From Haliscomenobacter sp. (GTDB lineage: Bacteria > Bacteroidota > Bacteroidia > Chitinophagales > Saprospiraceae), in assembly GCA_016707205.1 (NCBI GenBank), contig JADJHZ010000018.1, positions 1 through 44,599 on the forward strand: DNA of 44,599 bases, given 5' to 3'. The notes under the pieces were generated by a model. The model worked only from the letters and a program-made list of their open reading frames with translations, did no database searches and was not told the origin of the DNA. Positions 15,020 through 24,060 of the stretch are shown in pieces; the stretch's first letter is position 1, and each line of letters begins with the position of its first letter. The position numbers and the translations under genes are program-made.

Positions 15020-16074
15020 AACACTTTCTTTTTCTGACGCTTGCCCTTTCGCTGGTTGCAGTAAGCTGCCAAAAAGAAGAAATTTCCATTAGCGAAAACG
15101 CTGCCGACCGGTTTTTTCTTCGAAGCGATAACGCCTCGATGCCGGTGCGCGTGTATGGCAACACCGCCAGCAAAACCTTCTTGATCATCGTACACGGCGG
15201 ACCCGGCGGAGATGATGTCGTGTATCGCAACGACTATGTGATCCAAAACCTGGAACCCAAGTTCGCGGTCGTTTACTGGGATCAGCGGAATAGCGGCGCT
15301 TCCCAGGGCGGCGGCAACGGGGATTTCAACGCGGTAGCAGACTTTGTGTCCGACTTCGAAAAGCTGATTGTCCTGTTGAAGTACCGGTATGGAAACGATA
15401 TTTCCTTGTTTGCCAATGGGCATAGCTGGGGCGGATTCCTTACCCCCGCTTTTCTGACCAAAGGCAATAACCAGTTCTCCCTAAAAGGATGGATCCAAAC
15501 GGATGGCGCCCACAATATTCCCTTGCTCAATGAGGCCGCGATCAAAAAGTTATCGGAAAAGGCCGCCGTCGAAATCCAGGCCAACCGCCATGTGGACGAT
15601 TGGAAGGAAATCAAGGCGTATTGCGACGGCCTTACCTTACCGCTTAATCTCGAAGAGACCCTGAAACTCAACCGCTATGCCGGCCAGGCGGAGGGCTTGA
15701 CTGAAGAAATTTCGGATTCGAAATACGAGGCAAAGGATATCGTCGGCCAATACCAGCGGGAACATACCCCGATCCTTCCCCTATTAATGAGTTCTTTGAA
15801 TCCGGTGATCTACTCCGTAATCGAAGAAATCTTTGGAGAAGGAGGCGCCGAGTTGTCGTCGAACCTGAATACGATCGTCATCCCGACGCTGATCCTTTTC
15901 GGCGCCCACGATTACATCTGCCCCCCTGCCCTGGCAGACGATGTCGAGCTCCGGATCAGCTCCGTCTACAAACGCAAAGTGCTCTTTGAACACAGCGGCC
16001 ACAGCCCCATGAACGGCGCCGACGAAAAAGCCTATTGGGACGAAGTCATCGCTTTTGTGCAACGATTTAAATAG
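15016..16074 (+). CDS. Lipoprotein alpha/beta hydrolase (prolyl aminopeptidase-like)
   Basis: 352 residues. An export signal with a lipobox ending LVAVSC gives a lipid-anchored Cys near residue 16. The fold markers of an alpha/beta hydrolase follow: oxyanion region VHGGPGGDD, nucleophile elbow GHSWGG (Ser), catalytic Asp in GAHDYICPP and His in HSGHSPMNG. HGGPGG and VVYWDQRNSG are characteristic of the prolyl-iminopeptidase subfamily (family knowledge), so a periplasmic or surface aminopeptidase or esterase is likely. It is co-transcribed with the barrel-like protein through an ATGA overlap. A GGCGTAAGG-type array lies between it and the convergent VPS10-like gene. Confidence 0.88.
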   Translation: MKHFLFLTLALSLVAVSCQKEEISISENAADRFFLRSDNASMPVRVYGNTASKTFLIIVHGGPGGDDVVYRNDYVIQNLEPKFAVVYWDQRNSGASQGGGNGDFNAVADFVSDFEKLIVLLKYRYGNDISLFANGHSWGGFLTPAFLTKGNNQFSLKGWIQTDGAHNIPLLNEAAIKKLSEKAAVEIQANRHVDDWKEIKAYCDGLTLPLNLEETLKLNRYAGQAEGLTEEISDSKYEAKDIVGQYQREHTPILPLLMSSLNPVIYSVIEEIFGEGGAELSSNLNTIVIPTLILFGAHDYICPPALADDVELRISSVYKRKVLFEHSGHSPMNGADEKAYWDEVIAFVQRFK

Positions 16075-16075
16075 G

Positions 16076-16136
16076 CTTAAGGCGTAAGGCATAGGGCCCT
16101 ATGGCCTTAAGCCTTACGCCCTACGCCTTACGTCTA
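16076..16136. terminator. GGCGTAAGG array and hairpin between convergent genes
   Basis: AAGGCATAGGG / CCCTATGGCCTT forms a palindromic centre, with further GGCGTAAGG and CCTTACGCC copies on both sides. Its place between two convergent stops suggests a two-way terminator. Confidence 0.5.
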
Positions 16137-16143
16137 CTTTCAA

Positions 16144-19100
16144 TCAACTACTCTTCAACAGCGGCATGCGCAGGTCTGTCGCGGTTTTGTTAAGTCGGCC
16201 GACGCCGTCTTTCAGCAGGGGAGTGAGCTGATCGAGATAACCCTGGAGTTCCTGAGACAGCGCATCGTAGACCGCTTTGGCCTGATCGGTGGGCGGGAAA
16301 TCGCCCAGTTGCTGGTCGGCCAGGAGGAAAGCGAGGCGGTTGTTGACCTTGATCCCGTAGTTGAGCGGGTCTTGCTGGCTTTGGTTTTTGACCTGGTGGA
16401 TCTGGCCTTCGATTTTGGAAAGTTCTTTTTCTAGTTCGTTGGCCTGGCGGATCAATTCCTGGTAAGGCGCTGCCTCACCGGCTTTCTCCTTCAGGTAATT
16501 GATGTCTTTTTTAACCGCCCGGATATCGGTAATAGCCTGATGGGCTTCGCTGACCCGGTCGCGCACCTGAAGAAGGAAATCGAGCTGGTCTTCGTAATCC
16601 GACGCGGAGTTTGGCAGGCGGGGGTCTTTGAGGATCTCGAAAGTTTGCTCTACCGACTGCCCGTTTACGGTCAGGCGGGCTTTATAAATCCCGGGTACCG
16701 CTTTAGGGCCCACATTGGGCGAAGAATACAGCACCATTCCAGGAAAGTCTTTAAACCCCGGGTAGCGCATGTCCCACACGAAGCGGTTGCCCCCTTTCCT
16801 GACCTGCAGCATCGTTCGCCGGTCTTTGGAGGTGTTGCTGAACGACCGGATTAGTTCGCCGCCCAACTCAAAGAGGTCCAACTGGACCTTGGCGGTGTCG
16901 GACAAATCCTTCAGGTAAAAATGGAATATCACTCCATTCGGATGATTTTCGCCTTGCGTGCGCAGCGCAGCGGTTCCTCTGAGCGTTTCCTGGGCCATGC
17001 GGTAGGATGCCTTGGGCTTGAAGAGGTAGTGCGGCTGTTTGGCCACGTCGGCGCTTAGTTGGTGCAGGGGGGTGAGGTCGTCGATCATCCAGAAGCTGCG
17101 GCCGTGGGTTGCGGCGATCAGGCTGTTGTCGCGGAGGTGGAGGTCGGCGATGGACGTGATGGGGAGGTTAAGTTGGAAAGATTTCCAGCTCAGGCCATCG
17201 TCGAAAGAGAGGTACATGCCCCACTCCGTGCCGGCGTAGAGGAGGCCCTGGCGTTTGGGGTCGGCGCGGATGGTTCGGGCGTAGTGGTTGGGGTCGATCC
17301 CTGCGGTGATCCGGGTCCAGGTTTTGCCATAATCGGCCGTTTTGTACAGATAGGGCGTATAGTCTCCGAATTTATAGCTGGTAGCTGCGACATAAGCCCC
17401 GCCTTTGACAAAGGGGTTAACGTCGATGCAGTTCATCATATTCAGCCTGGGCGATCCGGGAGGCGTGACGTTGGTCCAGGTTTTGCCGCCGTCGCGGGTG
17501 ACGTGCAGCAGCCCGTCGTCACTCCCTGCCCAAATGACGCCGGGCTCCTGGGCGGATTCGGTGACGGCAAAAATGTTGGCGTAGAATTCGACCCCGGTGT
17601 TGTCCTGGGTGATTGGTCCGCCGGAGGATTTGAGGGTTTCGGGATCGCCTCGGGTGAGGTCGGGACTGATGACTTCCCAGGTCTGGCCTTCGTTGTAGCT
17701 TACGTGCAGGTAATTGGAAGCGGCATAGAGTTTGTTGCCGTCGTGGGGGCTAAAGAAAATGGGAAAGTTCCAGTTGAACCGGTATTTCATGACTTCCACG
17801 CCCGAGCCGGCGGGGTTGTCGGGCCACACGTTGGTGCTGCGCTCCTGCCCGGTGCGGTGGTCGACCCGGCTCATATAGCCTTTGTAACTGCCGCCGTAGA
17901 CGATATCCGGATTGTCGGGGTCGGGAGCGAGATGCGCGCTTTCCCCGCCAGCCGAGGGTTCCCATTCTTTCTCCGTGATGGTAGCGCCTGCGGCGCGGTG
18001 GAGGATGCGGATGGTGCTGTTATCTTGCTGTGCGCCGAGGATGCGGAAAGGGAAATGGTTGTCGGTAGTAACGCGGTAGAACTGGGAGGTGGGCTGGTTG
18101 TGGTAGGTGGTCCAGTTTTCGCCGGCATCAAAGCTGACCTGGGCGCCGCCGTCGTCGGCTATAGCCATGCGCCGGTTGTCGTCGGGGTCGATCCAGAAAT
18201 CGTGGTGATCGCCATGTGGGGTCTCGATGCTGCTCCAGTTTTTGCCGCCGTCGTCGGAGCGCCAGAAATCGACGTTCGCAACGTAGACTTTATTCAGGTC
18301 TTTGGTATCGGCATAGATCCGGGAGTAGTACCAGGCGCGCTGGCGCAGTTCGCGGAAGTCGCTGGTGCGGGTCCAGGTTTCGCCGCCATCGTCGGAGCGG
18401 AATACGCCGCCGTCGAGGTTTTCGATGCAGGTCCAGAGGCGGTTGGAGTTGACCGGAGAAACGGCGATGCCGATGATTCCGATAACGCCTTTTGGCATAC
18501 CGGGGTTGTGGGTGAGTTTGGTCCAGGTGTCGCCCGCATCGGTGCTTTTCCAAAGGTGGCTTCCGGGGCCCCCGCTATCCATGCGGTATCCGTTGCGTTT
18601 GATTTCCCAGGTACTGGCGTAGATGATCCGGGGGTTGTTGGGGTCGAGGATGAGGTCGACCGCTCCGGCTTTATCGCTTTCGAAGAGGATGCGTTCCCAG
18701 GTATTGCCGCCGTCTTTGGAGCGGTACACCCCGCGTTCGTCGCTGGGCTTCCAGAGGTTGCCCATCGCGGCGACGTACACGAGATCCGGGTTTTGGGGGT
18801 GCACCCGGATGCGTCCGATGTGCTCGGAGGCTTTCAGCCCGATATGCTTCCAGGATTTGCCGGCGTCGGTAGACCGCCACAGCCCCCAACCGGAGGAGAC
18901 GTTGCCGCGCACGGTTTGTTCGCCTTCGCCTGCGTAGATGACGTTCGGATCGCTCTCAGCCACCGCCACCGCGCCAATAGAGCCGCCGAAATAGCCGTCC
19001 GACACACAGTGCCAGGTTTGGCCCCCATCCTGGGTGCGCCAGACGCCGCCGCCGGCTGTGCCCATGTAAAAGAGGTTGGGGTGGCCGGGTACTCCCGTCA

Positions 19101-19287
19101 CGGAGCCCGCTCTTCCGCCCCGGAACGGCCCCACGAGCCGCCATTGCATGCCCTGGTAAAGCGTCTGATCAAATTGAACGGTTGGCGCCGGAGGAGGCGC
19201 AGGCACAGGACTCGTCTTTTTCTGCGCCTGAAGCCCCAGGCTGATGGCCAATCCTGCCAGAAGGAAAAGTAGGTTTTTTAGCTGCAT
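16144..19287 (-). CDS. Large secreted VPS10/sortilin-type BNR-repeat beta-propeller protein
   Basis: 1047 residues from MQLKNLLFLLAGLAISLGLQAQ, a signal peptide. The frame is open upstream to 19467, but that part translates the GATGTAGAG array (SSTSSTSL), so the later ATG is chosen. Many Asp-box repeats are visible (SKDGGNTWERI, SDDGGETWTRT, SDDGGKNWSSI, TRDGGKTWTNV, TADYGKTWTRI), giving one or two propellers over roughly residues 40-800. A C-terminal part (about 840-1047) has a beta-rich section (GIYKARLTVNGQSVEQTF) and a coiled coil (ELEKELSKIEGQIHQVKNQ). Proteins of this type are annotated as VPS10 or glycosyl hydrolase with BNR repeats; their substrate is usually unknown and enzymatic activity is not assured. 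Confidence 0.9.
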   Translation of the reverse strand: MQLKNLLFLLAGLAISLGLQAQKKTSPVPAPPPAPTVQFDQTLYQGMQWRLVGPFRGGRAGSVTGVPGHPNLFYMGTAGGGVWRTQDGGQTWHCVSDGYFGGSIGAVAVAESDPNVIYAGEGEQTVRGNVSSGWGLWRSTDAGKSWKHIGLKASEHIGRIRVHPQNPDLVYVAAMGNLWKPSDERGVYRSKDGGNTWERILFESDKAGAVDLILDPNNPRIIYASTWEIKRNGYRMDSGGPGSHLWKSTDAGDTWTKLTHNPGMPKGVIGIIGIAVSPVNSNRLWTCIENLDGGVFRSDDGGETWTRTSDFRELRQRAWYYSRIYADTKDLNKVYVANVDFWRSDDGGKNWSSIETPHGDHHDFWIDPDDNRRMAIADDGGAQVSFDAGENWTTYHNQPTSQFYRVTTDNHFPFRILGAQQDNSTIRILHRAAGATITEKEWEPSAGGESAHLAPDPDNPDIVYGGSYKGYMSRVDHRTGQERSTNVWPDNPAGSGVEVMKYRFNWNFPIFFSPHDGNKLYAASNYLHVSYNEGQTWEVISPDLTRGDPETLKSSGGPITQDNTGVEFYANIFAVTESAQEPGVIWAGSDDGLLHVTRDGGKTWTNVTPPGSPRLNMMNCIDVNPFVKGGAYVAATSYKFGDYTPYLYKTADYGKTWTRITAGIDPNHYARTIRADPKRQGLLYAGTEWGMYLSFDDGLSWKSFQLNLPITSIADLHLRDNSLIAATHGRSFWMIDDLTPLHQLSADVAKQPHYLFKPKASYRMAQETLRGTAALRTQGENHPNGVIFHFYLKDLSDTAKVQLDLFELGGELIRSFSNTSKDRRTMLQVRKGGNRFVWDMRYPGFKDFPGMVLYSSPNVGPKAVPGIYKARLTVNGQSVEQTFEILKDPRLPNSASDYEDQLDFLLQVRDRVSEAHQAITDIRAVKKDINYLKEKAGEAAPYQELIRQANELEKELSKIEGQIHQVKNQSQQDPLNYGIKVNNRLAFLLADQQLGDFPPTDQAKAVYDALSQELQGYLDQLTPLLKDGVGRLNKTATDLRMPLLKSS

Positions 19288-19370
19288 GGATGTTGAGGGT
19301 TTTAAGGATGTAGAGGATGTAGAGGATTTTAAGGATGTAGAGGATGTAGAGGATGTAGAGGATGTTGGGT
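19288..19370. repeat. GATGTAGAG tandem array in the 5' leader of the VPS10-like gene
   Basis: About eight 9-base units of GATGTAGAG mixed with GATTTTAAG, directly upstream of the ATG on the minus strand. The 322-base gap 19288-19609 also holds a CCACCGTCC/ACCAACC mixed array (19436-19489) and an AT-rich stretch (19500-19600) that probably carries the promoter of the M28 peptidase. Confidence 0.85.
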
Positions 19371-19609
19371 ATGCGGGGGATGCCTGGGACCTCCTGACCC
19401 AAGATGCTGCGGTCAGGACCTTCGGCTCACGGCGACAGTCCACCGTCCACCGTCTCCCACCAACCACTAATCACCAACCACCAACCACGCCGTCGCCCGA
19501 AAAATAAAACTTTAGAGCGAATTGAAGCTACGGTAAAAAAATGAATTCTATCTTCGTTTCAAAATTATATTTTCCATCCGATTTGTTTTAAGGAGTTAAC
19601 ACACAGCAA

Positions 19610-21169
19610 ATGAAAAAAGCAATTCTTATCCTGATGGCGGCAGGGGTAGCGTTTTCCGCCATGGCGCAGAAAGCTGAAAAGGCGGCGGCGCCAAAAGCCA
19701 ACAAAGAAGTTCAGAAATTTGCCGCTACGATCACGGCAGATGATCTCAAAAAACACCTGTACATCATTGCCGGACCGGACATGGAAGGCCGGAACACGCC
19801 GTCTGCGGGATTGGAGAAAGCGGCCATGTACATCGAAAACCATTTTAAAAGCTTGGGGCTCACCGCCGTTGCTGAAAACGGCTACCAGCAACCCTACAGC
19901 TTGTACACGGACTCGGTGGCTTCCAGTACGCTTTCGCTCAAAGGGAAAGCGCTTGAAGCGGGAAAGGATTTTATGATGCCTTCCGGCAATTATGGTTTTT
20001 CCATTAACGCAGGCGAAGTGGTGTTCGTGGGCTACGGGCTGTCGGATTCCACCCGCAACGATTACAAAGACCTCGACGTGCGCGGCAAGGTCGTGCTTAT
20101 GCTGAGCGGTATGCCGCCAAGCGCAACCCAGGGAGCCCCGGGCGGAACAGGCGGCGCCCGCCGCATGACCGGCTTCGTGAACAAACAAGCGATCGCCGCT
20201 CAGTTTGGGGCTTTGGCCGTGTTGCAGATTCAGGCCAACTTTTCCCCGATGATGCGCGGTGGCGCAGGGAGCCGCCCATATATGGACCTCTACCGCAAAT
20301 CCACCCCGCCTAATTTGTGTATGATCAAACCGGAAATCGCAGAGGCCATCACCGGCATGACCAACGACGACCTGACGAAACTGGCCAACGAGGGCAAAAC
20401 CGGAAAGGCGTTTCCTGCCAAACTATCGATGGCCATGGATAAGCGGGTGAACCAGGTGACCACCGCCAACGTGCTGGGCTATATGGAAGGCGCCGACCTG
20501 AAAGACGAAGTGCTGGTGATCACCGCCCATTACGACCACGTCGGCAAAACCGGGGAGTCGATCTATTACGGCGCCGACGACGACGGCTCCGGTACGGTGG
20601 GCGTATTGGAAATCGCCCAAGCCTTTGCAGAAGCTAAAAAAGCGGGTTTCGGACCCCGCCGCAGCATCGTCTTTATGACCGTTTCCGGGGAAGAAAAAGG
20701 ACTCTGGGGGTCGGCTTACTACGCCAACAACCCCGTGTTCTCTCTCGAAAACACCGTCGCCGACCTCAACATCGACATGATCGGCCGCATCGGCAGCGAA
20801 TACCAAAGCGATAAAGACTCGGCCAACTACGTCTACATCATCGGCGACGACAAACTCTCTTCCGCGCTCCGCCCCATCAGCGAGACGGCCAATAACACCT
20901 ACACCAAGATAAAACTGGATTACAAGTACAACGACCCCAAAGATCCCAACCGCTTCTACTACCGCTCCGACCACTACAACTTTGCGGAAAAAGGCGTGCC
21001 GATCATCTTCTACTTCAACGGCACCCACGCCGACTACCACCGCCCCACGGATACCCCCGACAAGATCCACTATCCGCTCATGGCCAAACGCGCCCAACTG
21101 GTGTTCGCCACCGCCTGGGAGATCGCCAACCGGAATGATCGGATTCCAAGGGATCAGAATAATCCGTAA
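19610..21169 (+). CDS. Secreted M28-family zinc aminopeptidase with PA-domain insert
   Basis: 519 residues. Signal peptide MKKAILILMAAGVAFSAMAQ. The catalytic M28 domain shows the metal and catalytic motifs TAHYDHVG (His 307), GADDDGSGTVG (bridging Asp), SGEEKGLWGS (catalytic and ligand Glu), NIDMIGR (Asp) and C-terminal HADYHRPTDTPDKI (His). A protease-associated (PA) type insert lies at about 110-240 (VVFVGYGL, DVRGKVVLMLSG, IAAQFGALAVLQIQ). It removes N-terminal residues from peptides outside the cytoplasm. An AAGGAG sequence 17 bases before the ATG is unusual for Bacteroidota. Its 3' end overlaps the convergent mutarotase gene by 16 bases. Confidence 0.92.
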   Translation: MKKAILILMAAGVAFSAMAQKAEKAAAPKANKEVQKFAATITADDLKKHLYIIAGPDMEGRNTPSAGLEKAAMYIENHFKSLGLTAVAENGYQQPYSLYTDSVASSTLSLKGKALEAGKDFMMPSGNYGFSINAGEVVFVGYGLSDSTRNDYKDLDVRGKVVLMLSGMPPSATQGAPGGTGGARRMTGFVNKQAIAAQFGALAVLQIQANFSPMMRGGAGSRPYMDLYRKSTPPNLCMIKPEIAEAITGMTNDDLTKLANEGKTGKAFPAKLSMAMDKRVNQVTTANVLGYMEGADLKDEVLVITAHYDHVGKTGESIYYGADDDGSGTVGVLEIAQAFAEAKKAGFGPRRSIVFMTVSGEEKGLWGSAYYANNPVFSLENTVADLNIDMIGRIGSEYQSDKDSANYVYIIGDDKLSSALRPISETANNTYTKIKLDYKYNDPKDPNRFYYRSDHYNFAEKGVPIIFYFNGTHADYHRPTDTPDKIHYPLMAKRAQLVFATAWEIANRNDRIPRDQNNP

Positions 21170-21489
21170 AACACCCGCTCCATCAACACCCATTTCTCCC
21201 CGGGCCGGGCATGGGGGAGCGCCTGCTGATACGTCCACATCAGGCGCTCCCACTCCTGGACCCGCGGGTTGGCGAGGTCCTGTTTTGCTTTTTCTTCGAA
21301 CGAAAACTCTGCTTCGGTTTCCATGATCATAAACAGGCGGTTGCCGGTGCGGTAGATTGCCATCTCCCTGATGCCGGAATCCCGGATGCTGGCCAGGATT
21401 TCCGGCCAAACAGCGCGGTGATAGGCTTCGTATTCGGCGATGAGGGCGGGATCGTCTTTCAAATCCAGTGCGAGGCAGTAGCGAGGCAT
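21154..21489 (-). CDS. L-rhamnose/L-fucose mutarotase (RhaM family)
   Basis: 111 residues, a dimeric alpha/beta-barrel of the RhaM (DUF718) family that interconverts anomers of deoxysugars. Family marks: RYCLALDLKDDP, YHRAVWPE with the active-site His (24), GIREMAIYRTGNRLFMIME, and the Trp-rich WERLMWTYQ. It starts three bases after the stop of fucP (21493), so both are on one transcript: uptake followed by mutarotation. It ends inside the convergent M28 gene. Confidence 0.9.
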   Translation of the reverse strand: MPRYCLALDLKDDPALIAEYEAYHRAVWPEILASIRDSGIREMAIYRTGNRLFMIMETEAEFSFEEKAKQDLANPRVQEWERLMWTYQQALPHARPGEKWVLMERVFYGLF

Positions 21490-21492
21490 AGG

Positions 21493-22728
21493 CTATGCGT
21501 TTTGAGCGGCCAGCGTGTCCGCATGTTCCCGGGGTTTGTACCCCTGAAATCCATAAAAGGCGACGACCAGAAAGCAGAACACCGGCAGCAGGAAGGAGGT
21601 CTGGATGCCCACGTTATCGGCGATCAGTCCCATCACCGGCGGCAGGATGGCGCCGCCCACAATGGCCATAATGATCAGCGAAGAACCCAGTTTGGTCTCG
21701 TGGCCCAGGTCTTTTACGCCCAGTGCAAAGATCGTCGGAAACATGATCGACATGAAAAAGTTGACCGCCAGGATCGAATAAACCGCCGGTTTGCCCGTCA
21801 GGACCACCGCCCCGACGCAAAGCAGGGAAGCCAGAAGCCCGTATACGCCCAGCAGGCGGTTGTCTTTGATATACCCCAGCAAAAACGTGCCGAGAAAGCG
21901 TCCGACGACAAAAAGCAGGGTTCCCACCGCCATGAAGTTTTTAGAAGCTGCCTCTTTACTGACGCCGGGAAGCGTCTCGATGACGTAGTTGATCGTGATG
22001 CCCCAAATCCCCGCCTGAGCGCCTACGTAGAACAGCTGGGCAAGGACCGCCATCGTGAGGTGCCGGTGCCGGAAGATCCGCCATTCAAACCGCAACCCTT
22101 CGCCTTTGTCGGGCTCCGGCACGTGCGATCGCCAAAACAACACCGCCACCAGCAGCACTACCGCAGCCAACCCGGCATACGGCAGGATGACCGCCTCGGC
22201 TGCCTGCTTTTTGGCTTCCAGGGTGAGCATCTCGCCTTCGTTGCCGGCAAAGATGAGCATGCCTGCCAGCCAGGGGCCTACGACCAGCGCCACCCCGTTG
22301 AAGGACTGGGAGAAGTTGAGCCGCTGCACCGCCGTCTGGGGTTCGCCCAGAATGGTGACGTAGGGGTTGGCCGCCGTCTCCAGAAACGCCAGCCCACTGG
22401 CGATGATGAACAAGGCTACCAGGAAAAACCCAAACATCAGGGCTTGCGCAGCCGGGATGAACAGCAATGCGCCAAAGCCATACAGCAACAGGCCGAGGAT
22501 AATCCCTTTTTTGTAGGAATACTTTTCCATGAAAATACCTGCCGGCAGGGCAATGATAAAGTAACCCAGGTAAAAGGCCGTCTCTACCAGCAGGGCCTGT
22601 GCCCGCTTGATCTCAAATACGGGTTGAAACTGGGCGATTAACGCCGAATTAAAGATGTTGGCGATTCCCCAGAGAAAAAACAGGCTGGTTACGAGGATCA
22701 GGGGGAGGAGGTATTTGTTTTTTGGCAT
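21493..22728 (-). CDS. fucP: FucP-type L-fucose:H+ symporter (MFS)
   Basis: 411 residues with about 12 membrane helices. The motif LETAANPYVTILG (family signature), followed by RLNFSQSFNGVA, is characteristic of FucP. It imports L-fucose or a related 6-deoxysugar by proton symport across the inner membrane. The mutarotase follows directly, and a lactonase gene lies upstream on the same strand. A GGGAGCAGG array begins a few bases upstream of the ATG. Other FucP-family members carry glucose or galactose, so the substrate is inferred from the neighbours. Confidence 0.88.
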   Translation of the reverse strand: MPKNKYLLPLILVTSLFFLWGIANIFNSALIAQFQPVFEIKRAQALLVETAFYLGYFIIALPAGIFMEKYSYKKGIILGLLLYGFGALLFIPAAQALMFGFFLVALFIIASGLAFLETAANPYVTILGEPQTAVQRLNFSQSFNGVALVVGPWLAGMLIFAGNEGEMLTLEAKKQAAEAVILPYAGLAAVVLLVAVLFWRSHVPEPDKGEGLRFEWRIFRHRHLTMAVLAQLFYVGAQAGIWGITINYVIETLPGVSKEAASKNFMAVGTLLFVVGRFLGTFLLGYIKDNRLLGVYGLLASLLCVGAVVLTGKPAVYSILAVNFFMSIMFPTIFALGVKDLGHETKLGSSLIIMAIVGGAILPPVMGLIADNVGIQTSFLLPVFCFLVVAFYGFQGYKPREHADTLAAQNA

Positions 22729-22743
22729 GAGGTGGTTTTTTTT

Positions 22744-23034
22744 AGGGATTAGGGATTAGGGAGCAGGGAGCAGGGATTAGGGAGCAGGGAGCAGGGAGTA
22801 GGGAGCAGGGAGTAGTTTTAAGTAATTTAGAAGGATAGTTCACGTAGGAATACTTTTTCAGTATAAAAAATAATATTATTGCATAATTTAAAAATAAAAA
22901 ACTAAAAATATCCAACTTTAAAATTAGTTAGCTGTTTTTTGTCGAATAAAAAGCGAAAATTTTCAAACAGCCCCAACCGTGGTTTGCTCCCTGCTCCCTA
23001 TCTCCCTGCTCCCTATCTCCCTGCTCCCCAACAA
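22744..23034. repeat. GGGAGCAGG arrays flanking an AT-rich core
   Basis: The gap 22729-23072 holds GGGAGCAGG/GGGATTAGG copies at 22744-22815 and their reverse complement (CTCCCTGCTCCC, CTCCCTATCTCC) at 22982-23032. The two could pair around a very AT-rich core (22815-22980), which is the probable promoter region of fucP. No ORF is seen. Confidence 0.75.
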
Positions 23035-23072
23035 GATACATGACCCCGGATATTTTGCAAATAACAATACGC

Positions 23073-23909
23073 CTAAAGATCATAAAACCTGCGCGCATTT
23101 TCGCCCAAAATGTTGTTTTGCATTTCGGGGGTGAGGGGCGCGAGGAACGCTTCGACGATTTCGACCGTTTGGGCGTAGCCGGGGGCGGCGAGGAGGCATA
23201 CGGGCCAGTCGGAGCCGATCATCAGACGGTCGGGGCCGAAGGCCTCGTATACGTGCTGAAGGTAAGGGGAAAAATTTTCTGCGCGCCAGGAATTCCATTC
23301 CGCTTCGGTGACTAATCCGGAAAGTTTGCAGTAGACATGGGGGTGTTCGGCGATGCGCTGAATCCCTTCTTTCCATTGGGCGCTCATACCCCGGCGGATG
23401 TCCGGCTTGCCGATATGGTCCAGCACGAAGGGTTGATCGGGGCATTTTTCGAGAAACTCGGCCACGACGGGCAGGTGTTTTTCGTATACCAGGATGTCGT
23501 AGGTGAAGCCGTATTCTCCCAGCATCCGGACGCCTTGCACGAACCGCTCGTCTACCAGGAAGCGGTCGTCCGGCTCGTCCTGCACAATATGCCGGAACCC
23601 TTTGATGATCGGGTTTTGACGGAAATGGTCCAGGCGTTTGGCCAGGTTGGGGTGCTGTAGGTCTGCCCAACCCACCACTCCCCGGATGAACGGATACCGG
23701 GCTGCGAGCCCGGCAAGAAACTCCGTTTCGCTTTCGGTTTGCCGTGCTTGCACCGCTATGCATCCGTCGTATCCTTTCGCATTGAGCAAGGGCTCGAGGT
23801 CCTGGGGCAGCAAATCCCTTTTTAGTTGCGGCATGGCCTCGCTGATCCAGGCATATTCCCCGGGGTCGTATTGCCAGAAGTGTTGGTGGGCGTCGATTTT
23901 CATGGCCAA
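23073..23909 (-). CDS. Amidohydrolase-2 lactonase (L-fucono-/L-rhamnono-lactonase-like)
   Basis: 278 residues, cytoplasmic. Metal-site motifs of the amidohydrolase-2 (COG3618) family: DAHQHFW near the N-terminus, FVLDHIGKP (His), YCKLSGL and GSDWPVC (Asp). Members hydrolyse the aldonolactone made by oxidation of L-fucose or L-rhamnose. With FucP and the mutarotase nearby this fits an oxidative L-fucose route; the dehydrogenase and dehydratase are not in the window. An in-frame ATG at 23903 is an equally possible start. It is divergent from the D-aminoacylase-like gene, with a perfect 44-bp palindrome in the shared upstream region. Confidence 0.88.
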   Translation of the reverse strand: MAMKIDAHQHFWQYDPGEYAWISEAMPQLKRDLLPQDLEPLLNAKGYDGCIAVQARQTESETEFLAGLAARYPFIRGVVGWADLQHPNLAKRLDHFRQNPIIKGFRHIVQDEPDDRFLVDERFVQGVRMLGEYGFTYDILVYEKHLPVVAEFLEKCPDQPFVLDHIGKPDIRRGMSAQWKEGIQRIAEHPHVYCKLSGLVTEAEWNSWRAENFSPYLQHVYEAFGPDRLMIGSDWPVCLLAAPGYAQTVEIVEAFLAPLTPEMQNNILGENARRFYDL

Positions 23910-23922
23910 AACAGTGTTTCAG

Positions 23923-23966
23923 AATGATTTGTAGCGCCGCAATGCATTGCGGCGCTACAAATCATT
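23923..23966. promoter_or_regulatory. Perfect 44-bp palindrome between divergent genes
   Basis: AATGATTTGTAGCGCCGCAATG followed directly by its reverse complement, with no loop. It lies 14 bases from the lactonase start and 95 bases from the D-aminoacylase-like start. It could be an operator, a cruciform or a mobile palindromic repeat; sequences with a GTAGCGCCGCAATG core recur in other bacteria as far as I recall, which favours a repeat. Confidence 0.6.
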
Positions 23967-24060
23967 AAAATTTTATTTGCTATAATACGGCGTTTTTCGC
24001 TATTAAATCCCGGAATACGTATCTTTCGTAACATTAATTCACCAGGAATACCTATTAACC

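Noticed and set aside
17059..19272. Long open frame (737 codons) on the plus strand opposite the VPS10-like gene
   Set aside because: It is the antisense of a GC-rich repetitive gene, gives a Gly/Val-rich low-complexity product without motifs, and the minus-strand frame has clear Asp-box repeats and a signal peptide.
21211..22641. 476-codon open frame on the plus strand over fucP
   Set aside because: Antisense shadow; the product is Gln/His/Arg-rich and featureless, whereas the minus strand encodes a full 12-helix FucP.
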